Source: JACRAV01 sp964571235 (lineage in GTDB: Bacteria > Zixibacteria > MSB-5A5 > GN15 > FEB-12). Taken from it: 64,000 bases of DNA. The DNA is taken from contig CAZNAI010000001.1 in assembly GCA_964571235.1 (NCBI GenBank), positions 310,001 to 374,000 on the forward strand. Direction: 5' to 3'. Positions 1-7,871 of the stretch are shown here, one piece after another. The notes below the pieces were generated by a model. It saw only the letters and a list, made by a program, of their open reading frames with translations. It was not told the origin of the DNA and searched no databases. A program made the position numbers and the translations under genes. Position 1 is the first letter of the stretch; every line of letters begins with the position of its first letter.

Positions 1-1497
1 CACCCCCAATCCCTCGGCGAAGCGAGAGGGATCCACTGTCTCCTCGCGGAAATCCGCCACCGCGTCGACTGTGTCTTCGTCTTGTTCAAGACTCGTACGT
101 TGGTAGACATTCTGTTGGGCCATTAACTGGTGGTGATGCTCGTTGAAATAGATGAAGAGCGAATCACTCGTTCGAATCTCAAACGGATACCTTGTAAGTG
201 TGCCGAGATTAAACGTGGCGAACGCCGTGGGAGTGTCCAGCCGCCACTTTGTCCTCATCTGGCCGCCCAACTGCTGTGAGTCGACCATTGTGCCGGTGGC
301 AACGAACGCGTACTGCGGCGGCGTATTAAACGTCATTGAAAAAGTCGCGTTGTCGCGCCAGCTATAGTAGGGAAACCAGGACGAACCGGCGGTGACCAGA
401 AAGACACCCATCTTGGACTCGGCGATGTCGCCGTGGTAGTAAAACGTGAGTGTTGCGGTGTCCCCTTTGGCTATCGGTATATTCAGAAACAGGTACACAG
501 GGACATCTTTGTGGCGCTCCTTGGTCCAGCGGACAAACGGCACCGCTGTGCCTGATTGATCGAGAACACTGTCCAACCAGAGTTCCTCATGAAGGCCCAT
601 CGACAGAAGCCGACTACCATTGATTTCACCGAGCAATTGTGTTTTCGCCGATCCGGTGTATCGTCCGCCACCGTTAATCGATCCGTCCAGATCGTAGTGG
701 AGGATTCGTACTTCATCTTTGTCGATACCGTTGAGTCGCTCAAAAGTGGAATCGGAGTAGACTGAATACTGGCAGAGCTTCTCAAGGGCAACATCGACCA
801 GAATCTCACGATATTTCTTGTAGAGCGAAATTTCCTCGCGCTGGTACGGATCATAGGTGTACACGAGATCGCCGGTCGCGTCGGCCGAGATCAGCGCCGC
901 CAAGAATGGCTTGGAACGGGGGGCGATCAGATTCTTGAAAGCGGCAAAGGGGACTTCGTAGTCCTCTCGAATGGTCAGGTCATCAAAATACGACTTGAAT
1001 TTTAGCCCGGTCTTCTTGTTTGGCGGAGACGCGATGGTCTGGCGTCCGGCAACAACTCGATCATAGATGGAGCGGTTGAAGAGAAGCAGTGCGGCGTCGC
1101 AGAGCCGGTTGAGTGTATCGGATTTGAGAAATCGCCGTATCTGGTCACGTTCCATTTGTAGAGGGGGAGAAAATCGAAAGGTGGCCGAACCGACATAGAA
1201 TGCGCCATAGACGAGCGATTGCGAGTCAACTATAGCCGGTTTGAGCAGATACAACGTGCCACTGTCCATATGCAACGCGAAATCACGGTGTTCTATGGTC
1301 AGGGTGTCGATCGCATACACCGCCGACGAATCAAGTTCCGGCTTGAGCGTTTTGGCAAAGGCAATTGAATAGGCATTGGAGTCAGCCGCCGGCTTTGACC
1401 AAACCGTTCCTGCAAATACACCAACGAGAATTGCGACCGCCGCTGAGACCTTGCGAAGTCGATGCCGACAATTTCTACTTATCAAATGTGCGCACAT
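1..1497 (-). CDS. Secreted M1-peptidase-like protein, 3' part outside the window
   Basis: An open frame of 499 codons runs without a stop from an ATG at 1497 to the window edge, so the C-terminal part is missing. Residues 13-32 are a signal peptide (basic start, hydrophobic core, cut near SKPAA). The rest is beta-rich. The part around residues 280-480 (phrases such as TLTFYYHGDI, GSSWFPYYSW, FVATGTMVDS) resembles the N-terminal saddle domain of M1 aminopeptidase-like proteins. The zinc motif HExxH would lie beyond the window, so catalysis cannot be judged. The start overlaps the end of the upstream M48 gene by 23 bases, which suggests translational coupling of two exported or membrane proteases. 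A TTG at 1485 is an alternative start. The family call rests on general pattern only. Confidence 0.6.
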   Translation of the reverse strand, partial: MCAHLISRNCRHRLRKVSAAVAILVGVFAGTVWSKPAADSNAYSIAFAKTLKPELDSSAVYAIDTLTIEHRDFALHMDSGTLYLLKPAIVDSQSLVYGAFYVGSATFRFSPPLQMERDQIRRFLKSDTLNRLCDAALLLFNRSIYDRVVAGRQTIASPPNKKTGLKFKSYFDDLTIREDYEVPFAAFKNLIAPRSKPFLAALISADATGDLVYTYDPYQREEISLYKKYREILVDVALEKLCQYSVYSDSTFERLNGIDKDEVRILHYDLDGSINGGGRYTGSAKTQLLGEINGSRLLSMGLHEELWLDSVLDQSGTAVPFVRWTKERHKDVPVYLFLNIPIAKGDTATLTFYYHGDIAESKMGVFLVTAGSSWFPYYSWRDNATFSMTFNTPPQYAFVATGTMVDSQQLGGQMRTKWRLDTPTAFATFNLGTLTRYPFEIRTSDSLFIYFNEHHHQLMAQQNVYQRTSLEQDEDTVDAVADFREETVDPSRFAEGLGV

Positions 1498-2761
1498 ATT
1501 CAATCCGTTTCTTGATGGCCGGATGATCATAAAACCAATATTCAATGAGCGGGCTTGGATCCGGGTCGGATAGATTCAATACCGACAACTTATCAAACGC
1601 CGAGGCGGCGATCTCGCCCGAAACGCCGGCGTGCTCCATGCCGAAAGTGTCCGACTCATGCTCCATCATCCGAGTCGGTGCGTTGAGCGCCGGTTGACCA
1701 AAAAAGAGGACAACATTCAGGCAGAGCAAAAGGAGCGGCAGTGAAGCGATATCGTTGATCCGGTCAAATCCAAGGCGGGTTCGAAACCGGTGAATGAGGT
1801 CGTGGATAAACCGGTTAATCACCCACAGAGCGATGATAACAAACAAGATGAGTATTCCCAGCCCGAGCCAGACATGGTGCATGACATAATGCCCCATCTC
1901 GTGTCCCATGACAAACATGATCTCGTCGTGCGTGAAGTTCTTGATGATCGTGTCGTACAGCACAATGCGCTTGGTGCTAAAAAGGCCGGTGACATAGGCA
2001 TTTACTTTGGTCGATTGCTTTGAGGCGTTGACCTCAAAGACATGCGAGCCGGGAATCCCCGATTTGTCGGCAAGGGCCAAGAGTTTCGACTCAAGCGTCT
2101 TATCCTTCAGCGGCTCAAATTTGTTAAAGAGCGGCGAGATGACCACCGGAGCGATGATGACAAAGAAGACCAGCACCGGAATGGCACCGATCGAAAAGAC
2201 CAGCCACCAGCGTTTGAAACGATTGATGACAAAGTACAACAGCCAGACACCGATCACGCCGAAAATCACCGTGAGCCCCAGGCTCAGCAGGTCTTCTCCC
2301 CACCATTGCATGAAGGACTGATTGAGAAAACCGTAGTCGTTTTCGACAACGAAGTTCCGGTAATAATTGGCGGGAAAGTCCAGTACGTACATGACGACCA
2401 TGAGCAGAGCGAAATAGAGCCACTGCTTCAGCCAGCTCTTTCGAATCGACCCGACCATGTCCCGAAGACCGGCGGAAAGCCCGGTAAACAGGATGATCAG
2501 CAGTACCACGGTCGATAGTATGAACTCGGCGAAGCGCCAGATATTGACAAACCGCGAGTATGAAACGAGCTGGGCCAGCCGCTCCGGAGTCGGCGGATAT
2601 ACTGGTGGAGTGGTGTCGGCCGTTTGCACGGTCGTAGCTGACGTCGAGTCAGGCGACGCCTGCGCATTCTGTGTGGGGAGATTGGCAGAATCCTGCGCAA
2701 CGGCGGGCAGACAGAATACAAGAGCAAGGAGTGTGAAGCATACGGCGATACGGTCAGACAT
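1475..2761 (-). CDS. M48 family (Ste24/CaaX protease-like) membrane metallopeptidase
   Basis: The 428-residue product has a signal peptide (1-22), a low-complexity Thr/Pro/Gln linker (about 25-60) and several membrane segments (about 75-95, 112-128, 155-178, 188-212, and a pair after the active site). The zinc motif GHEMGH lies near residue 286. The downstream glutamate is in HESDTFG, as in Ste24-type M48 enzymes. Such enzymes cleave within or at the membrane; in bacteria the role is usually membrane-protein quality control or peptide processing. The product is longer at the N terminus than typical Ste24 homologues because of the signal peptide and linker. It is the first gene of a two-gene unit with the M1-like gene. 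Family assignment is firm; the substrate is unknown. Confidence 0.9.
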   Translation of the reverse strand: MSDRIAVCFTLLALVFCLPAVAQDSANLPTQNAQASPDSTSATTVQTADTTPPVYPPTPERLAQLVSYSRFVNIWRFAEFILSTVVLLIILFTGLSAGLRDMVGSIRKSWLKQWLYFALLMVVMYVLDFPANYYRNFVVENDYGFLNQSFMQWWGEDLLSLGLTVIFGVIGVWLLYFVINRFKRWWLVFSIGAIPVLVFFVIIAPVVISPLFNKFEPLKDKTLESKLLALADKSGIPGSHVFEVNASKQSTKVNAYVTGLFSTKRIVLYDTIIKNFTHDEIMFVMGHEMGHYVMHHVWLGLGILILFVIIALWVINRFIHDLIHRFRTRLGFDRINDIASLPLLLLCLNVVLFFGQPALNAPTRMMEHESDTFGMEHAGVSGEIAASAFDKLSVLNLSDPDPSPLIEYWFYDHPAIKKRIEYVRTFDK

Positions 2762-2835
2762 GAGGCCTCCGGGTCATCCGAGTGGCGGAACTTTGATCTG
2801 CAAACTATGACGCTTGTAAACCCCAAGTCAAGCAA

Positions 2836-2867
2836 CGAAAAACCGCCCGGCACGCGCCGAGCGGTTC
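2836..2867 (-). terminator. Rho-independent terminator after rpmA
   Basis: Arms at 2841-2851 and 2856-2867 form a stem with one mismatch and a 4-base loop. On the minus strand the stem is followed by a T-run (the A-run at 2837-2842 on the plus strand). It lies downstream of rpmA and before the M48 start. Confidence 0.75.
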
Positions 2868-2870
2868 AAG

Positions 2871-2901
2871 TTTGTGCGCGGCAGACGCCCTCGTCTGCCC
2901 G
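2871..2901. repeat. 31-bp direct repeat, copy 1 (distal side of rpmA)
   Basis: This 31-bp stretch contains the palindrome GGCAGACG..CGTCTGCC and is identical to 3229-3259. The two copies bracket rpmA. A related palindrome (GCGGCAGG..CCTGCCGC) follows at 2913-2937. Confidence 0.8.
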
Positions 2902-2941
2902 ATTCTTTGTAGCGGCAGGCGTCCTCACCTGCCGCAATTAA

Positions 2942-3193
2942 TCACGGATAAACCGAGACTTTCTTTCCCGTCTTCCCAACTCTTTCGTACTTGACCACAC
3001 CGGTGATCTTGGAAAAGAGCGTGTGATCGCGCCCGAGTCCGACATTGTATCCCGGACGAATGCCGGTGCCGCACTGGCGAACGAGAATCGAACCGGCCAG
3101 GACTGCCTCGCCGGAGTAAACTTTGGTGCCGCGCCGCTGGGACTGCGAGTCCCGTCCGTTGCGCGATGATCCTACACCTTTTTTGTGAGCCAT
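2942..3193 (-). CDS. rpmA: 50S ribosomal protein L27
   Basis: The 83-residue basic protein starts MAHKKGVGSSRNGRDS and matches the conserved L27 N terminus, followed by GxxxRQCGT and the typical GRDHTLFS segment. L27 sits at the large-subunit peptidyl transferase centre. An AGAGG Shine-Dalgarno lies 6 bases before the ATG. Length is normal. The usual upstream partner rplU (L21) is not here: the 140 bases upstream hold only a palindromic repeat, followed by the mobile element at 3343. Identical 31-bp repeats flank the gene on both sides. Confidence 0.97.
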   Translation of the reverse strand: MAHKKGVGSSRNGRDSQSQRRGTKVYSGEAVLAGSILVRQCGTGIRPGYNVGLGRDHTLFSKITGVVKYERVGKTGKKVSVYP

Positions 3194-3228
3194 AACAAAC
3201 CTCTATATCGGTAACTTCTTTTCTTCTG

Positions 3229-3259
3229 TTTGTGCGCGGCAGACGCCCTCGTCTGCCCG
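3229..3259. repeat. 31-bp direct repeat, copy 2 (promoter side of rpmA)
   Basis: This copy is identical to 2871-2901. It lies about 35-65 bases upstream of the rpmA start and may overlap its promoter or leader. Confidence 0.8.
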
Positions 3260-3342
3260 TTTTATCAATACGGCCTACCAAGCCGCTATCCGAGCCGTTA
3301 AATATACGCCACTGGGACCAAAAGGCAAGCAGAAAGGCAAGT

Positions 3343-3356
3343 GGTAGTGTCCTAAT
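3343..3356 (+). repeat. Left terminal inverted repeat
   Basis: GGTAGTGTCCTAAT marks the left end and is preceded by the target repeat AGGCAAGT at 3335-3342. Confidence 0.85.
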
Positions 3357-3439
3357 CAGTTACGTGGAGAATTTAGACAGTCCACGTTGAAATTGGGGCA
3401 CGATACTTGCTAACAATATGTTATAGGAGTATGCGTGTT

Positions 3440-4081
3440 ATGCCTTTTTTGACTTACTTAACGAATGTCCTTGCGTCTTTTAATAGGAGATTATCTTATT
3501 TAATAGATATGGGAAAATTCGCCATAGCTTACGACAAAAGTAAGCCGGACAGGTTCAGAGAGCTGGTACTGCACGTCAGTAAGAGATGCGCGGATGCGCC
3601 GCTTTTCGGCTCTATTAAGCTCAACAAGATTCTCTTTGTAATAGACTTTGAATGGTATAAAGAAACCGGAGAATCGATTTCCGGGGCGGTTTACAAGAAA
3701 AACAAGTTGGGGCCAACTGCGGTTCCAATGGTTCCCGCGATATCAAAAATGACAGAATTGGGAGATTTGAGGGTTGAGTCACAACGGATTTATAATAGAA
3801 CTCAGGCCCGGACGGTCGCACTAAGAGAACCGCACATGTCGATCTTCTCCGACAAGGAAAGAACTCATATTGACCATTGGATAGACGCTCTTTGGGGGGC
3901 GTCAGGCATGGCGCTATCGGATTGGTCGCATGAGTTTGGCTTTTGGGACAACTTATCTATGGGCGAGGAAATCCCATACTCGGCGGCATTTTGGCCCAAG
4001 AAAGAAACCATACAGTTCACGGAATTTGACAGGGCTCGCGCGGAGAGGGCCATTGCGCTTACGAAAGGTCAGACTTCTTGA
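3440..4081 (+). CDS. Panacea-domain (DUF4065, SocA-like) protein, putative antitoxin or adaptor
   Basis: The protein has the characteristic Panacea core: a lead helix RFRELVLHVSKRC, then FGSIKLNKILFVIDFEWY and the KNKLGPTAV segment. Panacea proteins act as antitoxins against unrelated toxins or as adaptors such as Caulobacter SocA; that is family knowledge and the role here is inferred. The ATG at 3440 follows AGGAG by about 10 bases. Other starts are possible: TTG 3407, ATG 3431, and an ATG opening MGKFAIAYDK that best fits the usual domain start. The gene is cargo of the IS1-like element. It runs convergently into the 138-residue gene, overlapping it by 23 bases at 4059-4081. It is AT-richer than the host genes. 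Confidence 0.8.
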   Translation: MPFLTYLTNVLASFNRRLSYLIDMGKFAIAYDKSKPDRFRELVLHVSKRCADAPLFGSIKLNKILFVIDFEWYKETGESISGAVYKKNKLGPTAVPMVPAISKMTELGDLRVESQRIYNRTQARTVALREPHMSIFSDKERTHIDHWIDALWGASGMALSDWSHEFGFWDNLSMGEEIPYSAAFWPKKETIQFTEFDRARAERAIALTKGQTS

Positions 4082-4475
4082 CCTTTTTCGGTTCTTCGTA
4101 TTCGTAGAAATCAGCGAGCCAAACCGTTTGACCCAATCGTCCGTCGGTCACATAAAATAGTATTACGATTTTTGGTATGTGCTGGTTGTGCTTAGGCGGG
4201 TCAGAGATTTTCTTGTAACACTGTTCTCCGCCTATGAGATTTGGCCCCACACAATTAACATGCGCGTATCCTTCCATATCCTTCACTATGCTTTTCAACA
4301 AGACGTCAAAATGCTGGCGCAAAGTTGAACCCTTGTATTTTTGAAAATAGAACTCGGCCCCTTCCCGGTAACTCTCCGTTATCCGAACGTCCCGTTTTTG
4401 TTTTTCGTGCATAGTAATTACAACAGTCACATTGTGTTTTAGGCAACATCTTTTTGTTATAAAATTTCTCCCCAA
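4059..4475 (-). CDS. Small passenger protein, possible RelE/ParE-like toxin partner
   Basis: A 138-residue frame is not clearly assignable. The C-terminal half alternates beta-strands (KIVILFYVTDG, QTVWLADFYEYEE), reminiscent of the RelE/ParE toxin sheet, and residues 28-60 are helical. This resemblance is weak and inferred. The frame starts inside the last codons of the transposase (overlap 4457-4475) and ends inside the last codons of the Panacea gene on the other strand. An internal ATG (MHEKQKRDV) may be the true start. No strong Shine-Dalgarno was seen. Position as IS cargo next to a Panacea gene makes a toxin-antitoxin pairing plausible, although the convergent orientation is atypical for such pairs. 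Confidence 0.55.
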   Translation of the reverse strand: MGRNFITKRCCLKHNVTVVITMHEKQKRDVRITESYREGAEFYFQKYKGSTLRQHFDVLLKSIVKDMEGYAHVNCVGPNLIGGEQCYKKISDPPKHNQHIPKIVILFYVTDGRLGQTVWLADFYEYEEPKKVKKSDLS

Positions 4476-5272
4476 GTGAGGAAGCGCGTAGCCACGCCAG
4501 CCGCCATTGCCGGAGTCATGCGGAGTGACCGGTGTTCTCGCATGAAGTTGTAATGGAAGAAATACACATTAAGCGCACCGCGTAAACGATCCAGCTTTTT
4601 TGAGAATGCGTTTGTTAGTCGGGTAAACCGCCTTATCTGTGTGCGCATTGTCAAATTCTGTCGTTCTATATACGAGGTAGAGATCAACGCCCTATTGGGC
4701 TCACCGCACCGTATTGACGGGGTTAAGCTCACCAACTCTCTTGGCGAGTACGATTCGTGATCGGGATTGGTAACCCCCCTCCGAAATTTCTTAACTAAAA
4801 TGGCGTAGTCAACACGACTGCGGAAATCGGCCGTTTCAATCACCTTGTAACCATAGAACGCGTCGGTAGTCATTTGAAATCTGCCCTTCACTCGACGTAG
4901 TAGTTCTTGGGAGAAATCAAATGCTGTTTCCTCCGTCCGCTTACCGACGCAAAAATGCGGGATGAGCTTTGTGTCTGCGTCTATTGCCACAAATACAAAT
5001 TGGCTTCCCTTTTCAGTGTGTTTCTCGGCCTCGGATAAGCGCTGTTCTTTCTTTTGAACGTATGTCCAAATTTCGTCAACCTGTATCGCCGCAGAATGAA
5101 GCCCGCGCATTTTTTCCGACAACATGCCAGCACAACGTTCGCCGATTCGGGCTGTCAATCTGCCAATCGTATCTCTATGAATGCCGGTCAATCTCTCGAT
5201 TCCGCGAATGCTGTTACCTTCGACAAGTAGATTGAGAACCATTTCTTGCTCTTCTCGTTTCAGTGTGTACAT
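4457..5272 (-). CDS. IS1-family DDE transposase (single-ORF type)
   Basis: The 271-residue protein begins with a helix-turn-helix (LLVEGNSIRGIERLTGIHRD). Next come the catalytic blocks: IQVDEIWTYV (first Asp), MTTDAFYGY (second Asp) and STSYIERQNLTMR (Glu), then RRFTRLTNAFSKK and a C-terminal LRMTPAMAAGV. This is the single-ORF IS1 subgroup and needs no frameshift. It should cut and join the ends at 3343 and 6206. A GAGAAGG motif lies just before the ATG. The frame appears intact, so the element may be active. The catalytic order and flanking phrases are convincing. Confidence 0.93.
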   Translation of the reverse strand: MYTLKREEQEMVLNLLVEGNSIRGIERLTGIHRDTIGRLTARIGERCAGMLSEKMRGLHSAAIQVDEIWTYVQKKEQRLSEAEKHTEKGSQFVFVAIDADTKLIPHFCVGKRTEETAFDFSQELLRRVKGRFQMTTDAFYGYKVIETADFRSRVDYAILVKKFRRGVTNPDHESYSPRELVSLTPSIRCGEPNRALISTSYIERQNLTMRTQIRRFTRLTNAFSKKLDRLRGALNVYFFHYNFMREHRSLRMTPAMAAGVATRFLTWGEIL

Positions 5273-5516
5273 GACCTTCTCGCTGTGATTGCTTGCGATA
5301 AGGCCGACTATCTTGTATATTCATTTGCTTCGACTGGGCGGCCTAATCGCTCGGTTGATCCTGTCCCGTCCGGGTGTTCACGCACTCGGCGGGCGTTTAA
5401 TTGGCCCCGACCCGGCTAAAGTATCGGGGCACTCGTAACTACACTTTTTGGATGAATTGGTGGCGGTCGTGCTAACCCGTTTTGAGCTAATCGCTTACGG
5501 ATTAGACTTTTAGGTG

Positions 5517-5545
5517 TTGACAGCCAGTATGATTTAGTGTATCTT
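5517..5545 (+). promoter_or_regulatory. Strong sigma-70-type promoter inside the mobile element
   Basis: A perfect -35 box TTGACA (5517-5522) is separated by exactly 17 bases from TATCTT (5540-5545). Transcription would start near 5552 and meet the terminator at 5603-5634 after about 50 bases. Confidence 0.6.
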
Positions 5546-5551
5546 AGCAAA

Positions 5552-5634
5552 AGGAAATCCTATCAACGTGTCGCAACGCATGGTATGGTTTTCTATTTCT
5601 TGAGCCGGTAGTTAGCGCTACCGGCTTTTGTTTT
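5552..5634 (+). ncRNA. Candidate ~80-nt small RNA or leader transcript ending in an intrinsic terminator
   Basis: Between the promoter at 5517-5545 and a strong hairpin (AGCCGGTAG at 5603-5611, loop TTAGCG, CTACCGGCT at 5618-5626, then TTTGTTTT) there is room only for a GTG-started 11-codon frame at 5568-5603. That frame is preceded by AAGGAAA and its TGA abuts the stem. The layout fits a small RNA or a leader peptide with terminator. No plus-strand gene follows within the element, which argues against attenuation. The terminator tail touches the stop codon of the opposite-strand gene. Expression is inferred only from signals. Confidence 0.45.
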
Positions 5635-6002
5635 CAGTATATGATGCTATACTCATTGGTGTCTACGTTTCTCGCAACCTTCTTTTCTTTAATCAACTTG
5701 TCGAGGGCCCTGCGGGCAGAGGCGTCCCGCAACGGAACGTGCTTTTCCTCTTCAATCTTTTTCCTCAACTCGCCGATTGTGTACTTACCACCCTCACTAA
5801 GAGTAGCAAAAACATATCTTTCGGCCGTACCCTTAGCCATGCGCTTACCGCTACCCGCGCCCCTGTCTCCCTGCCCTTGCGCTCTAAGTTCAGAGAGCGC
5901 ACGGCGTAAATCGGAAAGCTCGGATTCCTTCTTTCTGATTGTCTCTTCAATCGTCTGAATCGCAAGCTCAGCCGACCGATTCGATAGCTCTTTTACTGCC
6001 AT
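5634..6002 (-). CDS. Small coiled-coil plus winged-helix-like protein, unknown function
   Basis: The 122-residue product has an N-terminal coiled coil (about residues 12-40, rich in Glu/Lys/Arg with heptad leucines). A Gly/Arg linker follows, then a C-terminal segment (about 58-120) with the helix-helix-strand pattern of a winged helix (YTIGELRKKIEEE, DASARRALDKLIKEKKV). It may dimerise and bind DNA. The start at 6002 is chosen because AAGGAG lies 7 bases upstream; longer frames lack a signal. It is the promoter-proximal minus-strand cargo gene of the element, upstream of the transposase, so a regulatory role is possible. I do not recognise the family. Confidence 0.6.
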   Translation of the reverse strand: MAVKELSNRSAELAIQTIEETIRKKESELSDLRRALSELRAQGQGDRGAGSGKRMAKGTAERYVFATLSEGGKYTIGELRKKIEEEKHVPLRDASARRALDKLIKEKKVARNVDTNEYSIIY

Positions 6003-6192
6003 AGTCATTCTCCTTAAGGATATTATAACACCCGCAAACAGCCCGCACAAGAGAAAAATGGGGTTTCGGGGAAAAATAATGACGCTGGAATTAAACACGA
6101 TACCAACATAGATATGTTGATAAGTCCTGCATGCTGTTGGCATGCAAGGAGTCCGCAAAAACACACTTTAGCCCACTATCTCCCACTCATAA

Positions 6193-6206
6193 ATTAGGAC
6201 ACTACC
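6193..6206 (-). repeat. Right terminal inverted repeat
   Basis: The exact complement of the left end, followed by the second AGGCAAGT copy at 6207-6214. Confidence 0.85.
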
Positions 6207-6380
6207 AGGCAAGTTATTGTTAAGCATTTAGTTACAGGCCTAGACGTCGCCGTCGAAGGCAAGTATCGAGGTCCGCGACGCACCAAGCGGCATCGCCGAC
6301 ATTCCGGTCTTGATTCTGCGCCCCCAAGTCGATAAGATTGAAAAGATATGACTGTTTGTTAACGAGAAAAGAAGTTCGCA

Positions 6381-7772
6381 GTGCGCAAAATAACCGACCC
6401 CGCCGATGCCATCAACCCGTTTGTCCTCACCCCCTCAAGCTCGATCTATATGTCCGGCAATGCCGCGACCCCGCAGGTTTTGGGCGAAACGCTGGCCAAT
6501 GATCTGGCAATCCGCGATATCACGCTCTATTGCCTTCTCCCTCTCGGCGAGCGAATCGCCAGGTTGTATGCTCCCGCCCGATGCGAGAATATGACTCATC
6601 GTGTCCTTTTCAATTCGTATCTGACCCGCGAGGCTACCAATACGGGCCGCGCCTATTACCATCCGGTGCACTTATCCGATCTGCCACGGATGATCCGTGA
6701 CCGGTTCAGACCGAATGTCGCGCTCATATCGGTCAGCGGGCCGGACCGCGGCGGACGGTACAGCTTAGGGACGACTGTCGAGGGCGTTTTGTCGGCAATC
6801 GAATCGGTGGTCAAGAGCGGTGGCGTGGTGATCGCCGAGAACAACAAGCAGATGCCGTTTGTGCTGGGGACCACGATCCCCGAATCGTATATCAACTACA
6901 TGATCGATGTGGACTATCCCCTGCCGGTCTCTCCGGTGCAAAAGCCGGACGATCTGGCTCGACGAATGGGCGAGATTATCGCGGCGCTGTATGTGAAAGA
7001 TGGCACCGGCACGAACCCCGGATCGACTTTGCAATACGGTATTGGCGAAGTCCCCGACGCGGTCACAGACGCGATCATACGGTGCGGGTACGGCGACCTG
7101 TCGGTTCACACTGAACTATTTGCCGACGGCATGGCCCGCCTCGTGCAGACAGGTGTAGTGACCAACCGTTGGAAGACGCACTTGAACTTTTCGGTCTCGG
7201 CGATCTTTCTGGCCTCCAGCCAAAGTGGGTACGACTGGCTGGCGTATAACAGCGCGGTGCAATCCCGCCCGACCAACTACACTAACAGCGTGTTCAAAAT
7301 CGCCGAACAGCCGAATATGGTGTCGGTCAATAGCGCGATCGGCGTCGATCTGCACGGAAATATCTGGGCCGACTCGCTCGAGGCGCGACGAATTTACTCC
7401 GGTGTCGGCGGGCAAGCTGACTTTATTCGCGGCGCGCAGTATTCTCCCGGTGGTGTGGCGATTATCGCCCTCAAGTCAGTGACGTCGGAAGGTGTCCCCA
7501 AAGTAGTCGACCGGTCGCCGGCCGGGATCACGACCACCGCGATTCCATCCGATCCGGTGATACTGGTCACCGAGCACGGTGCGTTCGATCCACGCGGCCT
7601 GAGCTTGGGTGAACGGGCCTGGGGAATCGCCCATCTGGCCGGACCGCAGGAACGCGAGCGACTGATGAAAATCGTGCTCGACCACCCGGCCTATCATAAG
7701 CCAGATCAGAGCCAGCGCAAGAAAGTGCCGGGATTTACGTCATATGAGGAAGCGATCAAAGGGAGGTATTAG
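6381..7772 (+). CDS. Acetyl-CoA hydrolase/transferase family (4-hydroxybutyrate/butyrate:acetate CoA-transferase-like)
   Basis: The 463-residue protein matches the family-I CoA-transferase fold. The N-terminal half holds YMSGNAATPQVLGETL and VVIAENNKQMPF. The C-terminal half holds GIGEVPDAVTDAI and VHTELFADG, whose Glu (about 245) is at the family's catalytic position, then the GVGGQADF loop near 341. It would move CoA between acyl-CoA and a carboxylate in the cytoplasm; the substrate cannot be read from sequence. The start is a GTG at 6381, placed just before the conserved N terminus, with only a weak purine-rich leader. It begins 167 bases inside the right end of the mobile element and stands alone, so pathway context is missing. 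Confidence 0.88.
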   Translation: MRKITDPADAINPFVLTPSSSIYMSGNAATPQVLGETLANDLAIRDITLYCLLPLGERIARLYAPARCENMTHRVLFNSYLTREATNTGRAYYHPVHLSDLPRMIRDRFRPNVALISVSGPDRGGRYSLGTTVEGVLSAIESVVKSGGVVIAENNKQMPFVLGTTIPESYINYMIDVDYPLPVSPVQKPDDLARRMGEIIAALYVKDGTGTNPGSTLQYGIGEVPDAVTDAIIRCGYGDLSVHTELFADGMARLVQTGVVTNRWKTHLNFSVSAIFLASSQSGYDWLAYNSAVQSRPTNYTNSVFKIAEQPNMVSVNSAIGVDLHGNIWADSLEARRIYSGVGGQADFIRGAQYSPGGVAIIALKSVTSEGVPKVVDRSPAGITTTAIPSDPVILVTEHGAFDPRGLSLGERAWGIAHLAGPQERERLMKIVLDHPAYHKPDQSQRKKVPGFTSYEEAIKGRY

Positions 7773-7823
7773 AAATTCTCTGACACTGCGTCGAAATTTG
7801 CCTGACGAGTTCCCCCCAAATAA

Positions 7824-7849
7824 AAAGGCCGGCGGTAACGCCGGCCTTT
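7824..7849. terminator. Bidirectional terminator between the CoA-transferase and clpC
   Basis: AAAGGCCGGC and GCCGGCCTTT form a perfect 10-bp stem around GGTAAC. The stem is flanked by A-rich and T-rich tracts, so it can stop the two convergent transcription units. Confidence 0.85.
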
Positions 7850-7871
7850 GTGATATACACTGGACTATCGA

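Larger units (their letters stand above)
3343..6206. mobile_element. IS1-family-like element of 2,864 bp with passenger genes
   Basis: The ends are perfect 14-bp inverted repeats GGTAGTGTCCTAAT (3343-3356, and its complement at 6193-6206), with weaker similarity for about 12 bases further in. The 8-bp sequence AGGCAAGT occurs immediately outside both ends (3335-3342 and 6207-6214), as expected for a target duplication; IS1-family elements commonly make 8-9 bp duplications. The only transposase is the IS1-type gene at 4457-5272. Besides it the element carries three further genes and a short promoter/terminator unit, making it far longer than a simple IS1 element. The intact target repeat suggests recent insertion in the rpmA upstream region. 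Confidence 0.85.

Noticed and set aside
6215..6380. Possible remnant of rplU or another gene split by the mobile element
   Set aside because: No frame in either orientation resembles L21, and the stretch is too short to support a gene fragment.
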